From Azospirillum sp. TSH64 (GTDB lineage Bacteria > Pseudomonadota > Alphaproteobacteria > Azospirillales > Azospirillaceae): a stretch of 64,000 bases of DNA. The notes under the pieces were generated by a model that was given only the letters and a program-made list of their open reading frames with translations, searched no databases and had not been told where the DNA came from. Position numbers and translations under genes: made by a program. Positions within the stretch are counted from its first letter, which is position 1; every line of letters starts with the position of its first letter. Location of the stretch: positions 4,483,258 through 4,547,257 of the forward strand of contig NZ_LGQW01000015.1 in NCBI RefSeq assembly GCF_003116035.1, read 5' to 3'. Below are positions 51,141 to 59,306 of the stretch, piece by piece.

Positions 51141-52382
51141 ATGTCCCTCCCCTCCAATCTGCCCATCGACGGCCAGCGCCTGTGGGACAGCCTCGCCGAG
51201 ATGGCGAAGATCGGCGCCACCGCCAAGGGCGGCAGCTGCCGCCTCGCCTTGTCGGACGAGGACAAGGCCGGCCGCGATCTGTTCGTCTCCTGGTGCGAGG
51301 CCGCCGGCTGCACCGTGACCGTCGACCGCATCGGCAACATCTTCGCCCGCCGCAAGGGCCGCGACGACAGCTTGGCCCCGGTGGTGATGGGCAGCCATCT
51401 CGACACCCAGCCGACCGGCGGGCGCTTCGACGGCGTGTTCGGCGTTCTGGCGGCGCTGGAGGTGGTGCGCTCGCTGAACGACCGCGGGGTGGAGACGCTG
51501 CACCCGGTCGAGGTCGCGGTGTGGACCAACGAGGAGGGCTCGCGCTTTTCGCCGCCGATGATGGGATCGGGCGTCGTCACCGGCGTCTTCACGCTGGACG
51601 AGATTCTCGACAAGGTGGCGCAGGACGGCGCGCGGCTGGGCGACGAGCTGGTCCGCACCGGCTATGACGGCGAGGCTCCGGTCGACCACCCGATGCACGC
51701 CTATCTGGAGGCCCACATCGAACAGGGGCCGGTGCTGGAGGTCGAGGGCAAGGAGATCGGCGTCGTCACCGGCGCGCAGGGCCAGCGCTGGTACGAGGTG
51801 ACGGTGACGGGTGTCGAGGCCCATGCCGGCCCGACGCCGATGCGCCTGCGCCGCGACGCGCTGGTCGCCGCCTCGGCGATGGTGCAGGCGGTGCAGCGGG
51901 TCGGGCTGGAGACGGCGGGCGACCCCTGCGCCACCGTCGGCATCCTCGACGTCCACCCGCATTCGCGCAACGTCATCCCCGGCCGCGTCTTCTTCACCGT
52001 CGACCTGCGCCATCCGAACGCCGACACGCTGGCCGACATGGACCGGCGCTTCCGCGCCGCCGTCGCGGCGATTGCCGAGCAGAACGGGGTGGGCGCCGAG
52101 ATCGCCGATTTCTGGCATTTCCCGCCGACGCCCTTCGCCAAGCCGCTGGTCGACCGGGTGCGCGAGGCGGCAAGCGGCTTCGGCTTCAGCCATCGCGACA
52201 TCGTGTCGGGCGCCGGCCATGACGCGGTCTATGTCGCGGGCAAGGTGCCGACGGCGATGATCTTCATCCCCTGCGAGGACGGCATCAGCCACAACGAGGT
52301 AGAGAACATCGCCCCCGCCGACGGTGCCCGCGGTGCTGCCGTGCTGTTCGAAACGCTGGTCGCCACGGCTGGAAAGCCCTGA
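51141..52382 (+). CDS. Zn-dependent M20 hydrolase (hydantoinase/carbamoylase type)
   Basis: A 413-residue M20 amidohydrolase of the allantoate amidohydrolase/N-carbamoyl-L-amino-acid hydrolase branch: MGSHLDTQPTGGRFDG, TNEEGSRFSPPMMGS, LEAHIEQGPVLE and ISHNEVE near the end carry the di-zinc ligands. The ATG at 51141 follows GTGGAGTTTCC. It opens a ureido or amide bond and joins the deacylase in the probable stepwise hydrolysis pathway. Confidence 0.93.
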   Translation: MSLPSNLPIDGQRLWDSLAEMAKIGATAKGGSCRLALSDEDKAGRDLFVSWCEAAGCTVTVDRIGNIFARRKGRDDSLAPVVMGSHLDTQPTGGRFDGVFGVLAALEVVRSLNDRGVETLHPVEVAVWTNEEGSRFSPPMMGSGVVTGVFTLDEILDKVAQDGARLGDELVRTGYDGEAPVDHPMHAYLEAHIEQGPVLEVEGKEIGVVTGAQGQRWYEVTVTGVEAHAGPTPMRLRRDALVAASAMVQAVQRVGLETAGDPCATVGILDVHPHSRNVIPGRVFFTVDLRHPNADTLADMDRRFRAAVAAIAEQNGVGAEIADFWHFPPTPFAKPLVDRVREAASGFGFSHRDIVSGAGHDAVYVAGKVPTAMIFIPCEDGISHNEVENIAPADGARGAAVLFETLVATAGKP

Positions 52383-52410
52383 GCCTGTCCGCTCTCCGGA
52401 GAGTTCCCCC

Positions 52411-53463
52411 ATGAAGTTCGTCCATCACCCCGACGCCGCCCTGCACCGCCCCGCCACCTACTTCAACAAGGGCCTGCTGCGCGCCCTGCCGGAGAAGCCG
52501 GAACGGGTCGGCGCGCTGGCCTCGCTGATCGAAAAGCGCGGCGAGACGCTGATCCTGCCCGACGATTACGGCTCCGCCCCACGTGCCGCCGTCCACACCC
52601 CCGCCTATCTCGCCTTCCTGGAGACGGCGCATGCGCGCTGGGTGGCGGCGGGCGACATGGGCGACGTCGTGCTGCCCAACGTCCACCGGATGCAGGCGGC
52701 CCCCAACTACCCCACCGGCATCGTCGGGCAGGCCGGCTGGCACATGTTCGACACCGCCTGCCCGATCGGCGAGGGCACCTGGGCCGCCACCTGCGCCGCG
52801 ACCAACGCCGCCATCCACGCGGCGAAGCTGGTCGCCACCGGGGCCGACAGTGCGGCCTATGCCCTGTGCCGGCCGCCGGGGCACCATGCCACCCGCGACA
52901 TGGCCGGCGGGTTCTGCTACCTGAACCATGTCGCCGTCGCAGCGGAGTCGGTTCTGCCGCTGCTGCGCGCCCAGGGCCGCCCGGCGCGGGTGGCGATCAT
53001 CGATGTGGACGTCCATCACGGCAACGGCACGCAGGACATTTTCTACGAGCGCGACGACGTGTTCTTCGTCTCGGTCCACGGCGACCCGGCCGAGTTCTAT
53101 CCGCACATGGCCGGTTATGCGCAGGAACGCGGCATCGGCCGCGGCGAGGGCTATAACCTGAACCTGCCGTTGCCCATCGGCAGCGACGAGGCGACGGTGC
53201 TTGCGACCATCGGCGACGGCCTGGATGCGATCCGGCGGTTCGCGCCGGAGATGCTGTTCGTCTCGCTGGGCTTCGACACCTTCATCAACGACCCGCTGGC
53301 CGCCTTCGGCGTCACCACGCCGGGCTTCGCCCGCATGGGCGCGCTGCTCGCCGCAGCCGGACTGCCGACGGTTCTGGTGCAGGAGGGCGGCTACGCCATC
53401 GACGATCTGTCGGCCAACCTGTCGAGCTTCCTGGATGGGTTCGAGGGCAAGACCGTCGCATGA
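52411..53463 (+). CDS. Histone deacetylase family protein (acetylpolyamine amidohydrolase-like)
   Basis: A 350-residue arginase/deacetylase-fold enzyme with the HDAC signature: RPPGHHATRDMAGGFCYLNH (active-site histidines), IIDVDVHHGNGTQDIF (zinc aspartate and histidine), GFDTFINDPLAAF (second aspartate), and the catalytic tyrosine in QEGGYAIDDL. The FCYLNH and DVHHGNGT motifs resemble bacterial acetylpolyamine amidohydrolases. It overlaps the transporter gene by 4 bp (ATGA). The likely substrate is a small acetylated amine. Confidence 0.93.
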   Translation: MKFVHHPDAALHRPATYFNKGLLRALPEKPERVGALASLIEKRGETLILPDDYGSAPRAAVHTPAYLAFLETAHARWVAAGDMGDVVLPNVHRMQAAPNYPTGIVGQAGWHMFDTACPIGEGTWAATCAATNAAIHAAKLVATGADSAAYALCRPPGHHATRDMAGGFCYLNHVAVAAESVLPLLRAQGRPARVAIIDVDVHHGNGTQDIFYERDDVFFVSVHGDPAEFYPHMAGYAQERGIGRGEGYNLNLPLPIGSDEATVLATIGDGLDAIRRFAPEMLFVSLGFDTFINDPLAAFGVTTPGFARMGALLAAAGLPTVLVQEGGYAIDDLSANLSSFLDGFEGKTVA

Positions 53464-54368
53464 CCGCCGTCGCCGCCAGCGGCGCCGGCCGCGATCCCGT
53501 CAAATATCTGCTGATCGCCGTCATCAGCCTGTTCTGGGGCCTGAACTGGCCGGCGGTGAAGACCATCCTGACGCAGATGCCGATCTTCAGCCTGCGGGCC
53601 ATCGGCTTCACCGCCGGGGCGGTGCTGCTGCTGGGGGCGGCACGACTGGCCGGACACCGGCTGCGGGTGGAACGGGGGGAATGGCCGGCGCTGGTGGCGG
53701 CGGGGCTGTGCAACGTGCTGGTCTTCAACCTGTGCACGGCGCTGGGCCAGAGCCTGATGGCGACTTCGCAGGCGGCCATCGTCGCCTTCACCATGCCGGT
53801 GTGGGCAACCCTGCTGGCGATCCCGCTGCTGGGCGAGCGGCCGGGGCCGCGCCAGATCGTCGGGCTGGCCTGCGGGCTTGCCGGTCTGCTGGTCCTGCTG
53901 GGGCCGGCAGCGCTGTCGGCGCCCCCGTCGCAATTGGCCGGCCCAGCGGTGATGCTGGTGTCGGCGCTGGCCTGGGCGCTGGGCACCATCGTGATGAAGC
54001 GGCGGGTCTGGAGCACCCACCCGATGGTCATCACCGGCTGGCAGTATGTGTTGTGCGCCCCGCCGATGATCCTTCTGGCGGCGACGGAGACGAGGCCGGC
54101 GCCGTCCGAAATCCACCCCGAGGTCTGGGTCGGCTTCGCCTGGCACATCGTCTGTTCGCTCTGCGCGGCGCAGGCCCTGTGGTACGTCACCGTCCGCCGC
54201 CTGACGGTGGGAGAGGCGGCGGTCAGCACCCTGCTGATCCCGGTGGTGGGCGTGAGCGGCGCCGTGCTGCTGCTGGGCGATCCGGTGACGCTGCGGCTGG
54301 CGGCGGCGCTGGTGCTGATCCTGGCCGCCGTTGCCTGCGTGTTGGGGCCGAAGCCGGCCGGGCGCTGA
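53460..54368 (+). CDS. EamA/DMT family transporter
   Basis: A 302-residue transporter with ten hydrophobic segments in two EamA halves (SLFWGLNWPAVK early; ALAWALGTIVMKRR at the second half). The start overlaps the deacetylase stop by ATGA. It ends the 42501-54368 operon and may export a product or import another substrate. I see no helix of a regulatory or enzymatic kind. Confidence 0.92.
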   Translation: MTAVAASGAGRDPVKYLLIAVISLFWGLNWPAVKTILTQMPIFSLRAIGFTAGAVLLLGAARLAGHRLRVERGEWPALVAAGLCNVLVFNLCTALGQSLMATSQAAIVAFTMPVWATLLAIPLLGERPGPRQIVGLACGLAGLLVLLGPAALSAPPSQLAGPAVMLVSALAWALGTIVMKRRVWSTHPMVITGWQYVLCAPPMILLAATETRPAPSEIHPEVWVGFAWHIVCSLCAAQALWYVTVRRLTVGEAAVSTLLIPVVGVSGAVLLLGDPVTLRLAAALVLILAAVACVLGPKPAGR

Positions 54369-54642
54369 CGGTCCGCTCGGCAGAGCTGCCGCTTCCCCAA
54401 GCCAGAGACAAGTCGAAGTTGCGCGCCGCCCCGCGATATCCAGGAGCTGGATTTGCCCTGACCGGCCTTCCGAGCGGATCGGCGGAAGCCTCCGCCTAAG
54501 GCGCAGTCGAATATTACAGGCGCCCCGGTGCGCCGTCCGCTATGCAGGCGTCATCCCGGCTGACCTGCAACAATGCATTCGTATGAATTTAACGTTTACG
54601 CCCGTATGCTGTCGACGATCTCCACCTTGAGTTCCCTTTGCC

Positions 54643-56319
54643 ATGGGCGCCGCAGCCTGCACCAGCCACCTGTCGGATCGTCATTGGTCTACGAATGATT
54701 TGTCGGCCTTTTGCCTGATCTCCGATCCGGTTTGGGTCATCGATCTGCAAACAGGCGATATCTTGTGGACCAATCGGGCGGCTTGCGACCTTTGGGATGT
54801 CCGGTCGGTCCGGGAACCGGCCGCTGTCGGCGGTTTGCCCGAAACGGTCCGGCGGAGCCTGCCCGATTATGCCCGGCGCCTGTCGGACGGCGGGCGGATC
54901 GGTGAGCGCTGGACGGTCGGCACCGGGGGAGACGGCCGGGGAAAGGACGGGAGTGCCGAGACCGTCCTGGCCTGCGACTGTTCGGGGCTCCGCCTGACGG
55001 ACGGGCGTCTGGCGATGCTCGTCCATGCAAGGCCGCTTGCAGGGATGGAGCCGACGCCTGCGCCGAAGCTGCACCTGTCGCGGATGGTCGAGAATCTGCC
55101 GATGGCCGCCGCCTATGTCGAGGGCGAGCGGATTTTCGTCAACCACGCGGCGGAACGGCTGATCGGCTTCCGGCAGGACGAGTTGCCGACGATGGAGGCA
55201 TGGTTCAAGTCGGCCTATCTCGGCCGGGACCGGGAAATTCGTCAACGCTACGATGCCGCGCGGCAGGCGGAGGCCTCGGTGCTGACCGAATTGCAGGTGA
55301 CCCGCAAGGACGGCGCCCGCCGCTGGATCCGTTTCTTCGCCTATCTCACCCATGGCGGAGAGGTGTGGCTGATGGAAGACGTGACCGACCAGCGCGCCAC
55401 ACTGGAGGCATTGCATCAGGAACGTGCCGTCCTGCAAAGCCTGATCGATTCGATGCCCGACATCGTCTTCTTCAAGGACCGCGACGGCGTCTTCCTGAAC
55501 TACAACCGTGCCTTCCTCGATTATGTCGGCTGGCACCTCAATTCGAATGGCCGCCTGCGCGACATCGATATGGTCGATGGCGATGCGGCGGAGCGTCGCC
55601 GGCAGACCGACCTGCGCGCCATGCGGGAGGGGATGACCCGCGGCGAGGAGTGGTTCGTCTATCCCGATGGCCGGCGCCGGCTGATGGAAACGCTCAAAAC
55701 CGCCTGCCGCGACCCGCAGGGCACCATCCTGGGCGTCGTCGGCATCTCCCGCGACATCACCGGCCGGCGGGAGATGGAGGAGATGCTTCGCCGCAGCGAA
55801 GCGGAAAAGGACCATCTCGCCAACCATGACCCGCTGACCGGCCTGCCCAACCGCCGGCTGTTCTTCGCCCGCACGGACTCGGCACTCGCCCACGCCCAGC
55901 GCATCGGCCAGCCGCTTGCCCTGCTGTTCATCGACCTCGACGGCTTCAAGCCGGTGAACGACCGGCTGGGTCACGATGCCGGCGATCGGGTGCTGCGGGT
56001 GACGGCGGAACGGCTGACGGCATGCCTGCGCACATCCGACCTCGTGGCGCGCATCGGCGGCGACGAATTCACTGTGCTGCTGGAAGGCCCTGGGTCGCTC
56101 CGCGATGTGGAGCACGTCGCCGGCAAGCTGATCCAGGCGGTGTCGGCGGAGATCGAACTCGGCCGCGACACCCTGTCGGTGGGCGCCAGCATCGGCATCG
56201 CGCTGTATCCGCGGGATGCGGGCAACGCCCAGGATCTGCTGAAGGCCGCCGACGATGCGCTCTACCAGGCCAAGCATGCCGGCCGGGGCCGATTCATCGT
56301 CTGCGGACACCCTCGCTGA
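54643..56319 (+). CDS. PAS domain-containing diguanylate cyclase
   Basis: A 558-residue protein with three PAS-like domains (about residues 22-125, 148-265, 270-370) and a C-terminal GGDEF domain (about 390-555). The active-site motif is G472-G-D-E-F, and RTSD five residues upstream is an intact inhibitory site, so it should make c-di-GMP under product control. There is no transmembrane segment, so sensing is cytosolic. The start ATG at 54643 has only a weak ribosome site. Confidence 0.92.
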   Translation: MGAAACTSHLSDRHWSTNDLSAFCLISDPVWVIDLQTGDILWTNRAACDLWDVRSVREPAAVGGLPETVRRSLPDYARRLSDGGRIGERWTVGTGGDGRGKDGSAETVLACDCSGLRLTDGRLAMLVHARPLAGMEPTPAPKLHLSRMVENLPMAAAYVEGERIFVNHAAERLIGFRQDELPTMEAWFKSAYLGRDREIRQRYDAARQAEASVLTELQVTRKDGARRWIRFFAYLTHGGEVWLMEDVTDQRATLEALHQERAVLQSLIDSMPDIVFFKDRDGVFLNYNRAFLDYVGWHLNSNGRLRDIDMVDGDAAERRRQTDLRAMREGMTRGEEWFVYPDGRRRLMETLKTACRDPQGTILGVVGISRDITGRREMEEMLRRSEAEKDHLANHDPLTGLPNRRLFFARTDSALAHAQRIGQPLALLFIDLDGFKPVNDRLGHDAGDRVLRVTAERLTACLRTSDLVARIGGDEFTVLLEGPGSLRDVEHVAGKLIQAVSAEIELGRDTLSVGASIGIALYPRDAGNAQDLLKAADDALYQAKHAGRGRFIVCGHPR

Positions 56320-56338
56320 GCCGTCGGCAGGGCCATGA

Positions 56339-56353
56339 TGTAGCAACACTACA
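56339..56353. promoter_or_regulatory. Operator-like inverted repeat, copy 1
   Basis: TGTAG-N5-CTACA: perfect 5-bp arms around a CAACA centre. It lies 20 bp after the cyclase stop and 260 bp before the FocA/NirC-type start. The same architecture recurs at 56493-56507. Confidence 0.55.
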
Positions 56354-56492
56354 GAAGCGCACGCGACGCGGGATCCAACAGCTCCACGCTTTAAAAGCCT
56401 TGTTTTCTGTGACCTTCCTCTCAATTACCGCCCCTCCCCTGCGACCGAATTGCTCAGGCGACGCGCTTGCCAGCCTCCTCCCGACAGGAGTA

Positions 56493-56507
56493 TGTAGTAA
56501 AGCTACA
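56493..56507. promoter_or_regulatory. Operator-like inverted repeat, copy 2
   Basis: TGTAG-N5-CTACA with a TAAAG centre; the outer A and T extend the arms to 6 bp. It lies 106 bp before the FocA/NirC-type start. Two identical arm pairs, 154 bp centre to centre, suggest cooperative or looping control by an unidentified regulator. Confidence 0.6.
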
Positions 56508-56612
56508 TGGCGGGAGCGAAACCGGCCCCTGGCCGCGATTTTGACAGCGGCAGGGCCCGGCGCCCTCCCCCGACGGGCCAGCACCGATGCGCGGCAGCGA
56601 GGACATCGACCG

Positions 56613-57494
56613 ATGAACATGGACAGCAAGGATGTGGGAGGCTGGAGCCAGCCCACCCCGCAAACTCTCGACGCACTGATGCCCGACGCCATCGCGCTCG
56701 CCGCCGAAAACCTCGGCGTCAAGAAGGCACATTACGACACTCCCACCCTGTTCGCCCTGGCGGTTCTCGCCGGTGCCTTCATCGCCATGGGCGGCCTGTT
56801 CGCCACCGTCACCATGTCGGGTGCCGAAGGCATGCTGCCCTATGGGGTGACCCGGCTGCTGGGCGGTCTGGTCTTTTCGATGGGGCTGATCCTGGTGATC
56901 GTCGGCGGTGCGCAGCTGTTCACCGGCGACGCGCTGATGGTGATGGCCTGGGCCAGCGGCCGGCTGCATGCCCGCGAGATGATGCGGGTGTGGACGACGG
57001 TGTGGATCGGCAATTTCGTCGGCGCCGCCGGCACCGCCCTGCTGGTCTTCCTGTCGGGACAATACACCTTCGGCCATGGCGCGGTCGGCGCCTCGGCCCT
57101 GTATTTCGCGGTTGCGAAGAGTTCGCTGCCGACGACCCAGGCCTTCTTCCTCGGCATCCTGTGCAACGTGCTGGTCTGCTTGGCCGTCTGGCTGGCGCTG
57201 GGCGCGCGCAGCGTCGGCGACAAGATCCTGGCGATCACCTTCCCGGTCGCCGCCTTCGTCGCCGCCGGCTTCGAGCACTGCGTCGCCAACATGTATTTCG
57301 TCCCGCTCGGCCTGCTGATCGAATGGGGGGCGCCGGACAGCTTCTGGCACGACCTCGGCCGCGCCGCGCCGTCCATCCCGGTCGGCCATTATCTGGTCAA
57401 CCTCGCCGCGGTCACGCTCGGCAACTGGATCGGCGGAGCGGTGATGGTGGGTGCCGTCTACTGGTTCATCTACCGGCGTCCCAAGCTGCGCTGA
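56613..57494 (+). CDS. Formate/nitrite transporter (FocA/NirC) family protein
   Basis: A 293-residue pentameric-channel subunit with six hydrophobic helices. Family marks are FALAVLAGAFIAMGGLFATV, ILVIVGGAQLFTGDALM, the ILCNVLVCLAVWLA helix and the GFEHCVANMYFVPLGLL signature with the selectivity histidine; GNWIGGAVMVG is at the end. The ATG at 56613 gives the normal length. It conducts formate, nitrite or a related anion. The two TGTAG-type operators in front suggest tight control. Confidence 0.93.
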   Translation: MNMDSKDVGGWSQPTPQTLDALMPDAIALAAENLGVKKAHYDTPTLFALAVLAGAFIAMGGLFATVTMSGAEGMLPYGVTRLLGGLVFSMGLILVIVGGAQLFTGDALMVMAWASGRLHAREMMRVWTTVWIGNFVGAAGTALLVFLSGQYTFGHGAVGASALYFAVAKSSLPTTQAFFLGILCNVLVCLAVWLALGARSVGDKILAITFPVAAFVAAGFEHCVANMYFVPLGLLIEWGAPDSFWHDLGRAAPSIPVGHYLVNLAAVTLGNWIGGAVMVGAVYWFIYRRPKLR

Positions 57495-57569
57495 GCGCGG
57501 GTCCTTTAAGCACCTTTCCCGACACGTCTGCGAACTGTCATTCCCTCAAGAAACGGGACATCCCTTCCC

Positions 57570-58847
57570 ATGAGCGCCATCACCGAAATCCGCGCCCGCG
57601 AAATCCTGGACAGCCGCGGCAATCCCACCGTCGAAGTCGACGTCAGCCTTGAGACCGGCGCCTTCGGCCGCGCCGCGGTACCGTCGGGCGCCTCCACCGG
57701 CGCCCATGAGGCGGTCGAGCTGCGCGACGGCGACAAGTCCCGCTTCGGCGGCAAGGGCGTACTGAAGGCCGTCCAGTCGGTCAATAGCGAGTTGTCCAAG
57801 GCGCTGACCGGCATGGATGCCGCCGACCAGCGCGTGCTCGACATGACCATGATCGAGATCGACGGCACCGAGAACAAGAGCCGCCTCGGCGCCAACGCCA
57901 TCCTGGGCGTGTCGCTGGCGGTCGCCCGCGCCGCCGCCGAAGATGCCGGCCTGCCGCTCTACCGCTATGTCGGCGGCGCCTTCGCCTCGCTGCTGCCGGT
58001 GCCGATGATGAACATCATCAATGGCGGCGCCCATGCCGACAACCCCATCGACATCCAGGAGTTCATGATCATGCCGGTGGGCGCCGAGACCGGCGCCGAC
58101 GCCATCCGCATGGGCTCCGAGATCTTCCAGTCGCTGAAGAAGAAGCTGAAGGACGCCGGCCACAACACCAATGTCGGCGACGAGGGCGGCTTCGCCCCCA
58201 ACATCGGCTCGACCGACGAGGCGCTCGGCTTCGTCATGAAGGCCATCGAGGCCGCCGGCTACAAGCCGGGCGACGACGTCATGCTGGCGCTCGACGCCGC
58301 CTCGACCGAGTTCTTCAAGAACGGCAAGTATGAGCTGGCCGGCGAAGGCAAGTCGCTGTCGCCGGAACAGATGGTCGCCTACTGGGCCGATCTGGCCGGC
58401 CGCTACCCGATCATCTCGATCGAGGACGGCATGGCGGAAGACGACTGGGAAGGCTGGAAGGCGCTGACCGACGCCATCGGCAGCAAGGTGCAGTTGGTCG
58501 GCGACGACCTGTTCGTCACCAACCCCAAGCGTCTGGCCCAGGGCATCAAACAGGGTGTCGCCAACTCGATCCTGGTGAAGGTGAACCAGATCGGCACGCT
58601 GTCGGAGACGCTGGAAGCGGTCGATATGGCGCACAAGGCCGGCTACACCGCCGTCCTGTCGCACCGTTCGGGCGAGACCGAGGACAGCACCATCGCCGAT
58701 CTGGCGGTCGCCACCAACTGCGGCCAGATCAAGACCGGCTCGCTCAGCCGTTCGGACCGCTTGGCCAAGTACAACCAACTGATCCGCATCGAGGAGCAGC
58801 TTGGTGTCGCTGCCCGCTTCGCCGGCCGCGGCATCCTGAAGGCCTGA
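57570..58847 (+). CDS. eno: Enolase (phosphopyruvate hydratase)
   Basis: A 425-residue enolase that converts 2-phosphoglycerate to phosphoenolpyruvate. Motifs: AREILDSRGNPTVEVDV near the N-terminus, GASTGAHEAVELRDG, the metal ligands in LALDAAST, SIEDGMAEDDWEGW and LVGDDLFVTN, and VLSHRSGETEDSTIADL near the end. Length is typical. It stands alone between the FocA-type gene and a hairpin-rich gap, with no clear Shine-Dalgarno site. Confidence 0.97.
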   Translation: MSAITEIRAREILDSRGNPTVEVDVSLETGAFGRAAVPSGASTGAHEAVELRDGDKSRFGGKGVLKAVQSVNSELSKALTGMDAADQRVLDMTMIEIDGTENKSRLGANAILGVSLAVARAAAEDAGLPLYRYVGGAFASLLPVPMMNIINGGAHADNPIDIQEFMIMPVGAETGADAIRMGSEIFQSLKKKLKDAGHNTNVGDEGGFAPNIGSTDEALGFVMKAIEAAGYKPGDDVMLALDAASTEFFKNGKYELAGEGKSLSPEQMVAYWADLAGRYPIISIEDGMAEDDWEGWKALTDAIGSKVQLVGDDLFVTNPKRLAQGIKQGVANSILVKVNQIGTLSETLEAVDMAHKAGYTAVLSHRSGETEDSTIADLAVATNCGQIKTGSLSRSDRLAKYNQLIRIEEQLGVAARFAGRGILKA

Positions 58848-58999
58848 GTTTCCCGAGCTTCCTGAAGTCCCCTGCCCGGCAATCCTCCGCCCCCCTCTCC
58901 TGCCCCCGGAGAGGCGATCACGGCGGCAGGGACCGCCCCTGAAGGGACTTCATGGACGGGCGGCGGGCGCCCCGATCGCTGAGACGTCCCGCCGTAGTA

Positions 59000-59033
59000 C
59001 CCCCTCCTCCCGTCTCTCCCCGGGAGGAGGGGG
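59000..59033. repeat. C/G-rich hairpin downstream of eno
   Basis: CCCCCTCCTCCC (59000-59011) and GGGAGGAGGGGG (59022-59033) pair perfectly around a 10-base loop. It is 153 bp after the enolase stop and of the same type as the other intergenic hairpins. Confidence 0.6.
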
Positions 59034-59131
59034 AAGCCCCGCCCGGCCATCCCGCAGAACTCGGCCTTGAGCCACCTGCGGCATAGTGTCAAGGGCCGGG
59101 CTTTTCGATGGTTCCATGTTGCGATGCACAG

Positions 59132-59148
59132 TTAATATATTAATATAT
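59132..59148. promoter_or_regulatory. AT-only palindrome upstream of maoC-pta/ackA
   Basis: TTAATATATTAATATAT, 17 bases without G or C in a strongly GC-rich region; 59135-59148 is a perfect 14-bp palindrome. It is 159 bp before the maoC-pta start. It could be a regulator site or a promoter melting element of the acetate operon. Confidence 0.45.
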
Positions 59149-59306
59149 CGATGGTTCCCGGCGCGGCGCAGAACGCTGGCGCAAAACGGGCGACGAGTTC
59201 GGACGACACACTGGACGGCCACCCTTTCCGTCCTCTCCCGACGCCGCCCCATCGGACCGTAGAAAACGGGCCGCTCGCTCGACCCGGTCAACCGGAGTGT
59301 TCAAAA

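Larger units (their letters stand above)
58848..59306. other. 459-bp gap between eno and the maoC-pta gene
   Basis: No supported gene. It contains a 12-bp perfect C/G-rich hairpin (59000-59033) and an AT-only palindrome (59132-59148), both listed separately. A partial inverted repeat CCCTGAAG/CTTCATGG lies before them. The last 20 bp contain the CCGGAG site of the following gene. Confidence 0.5.
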
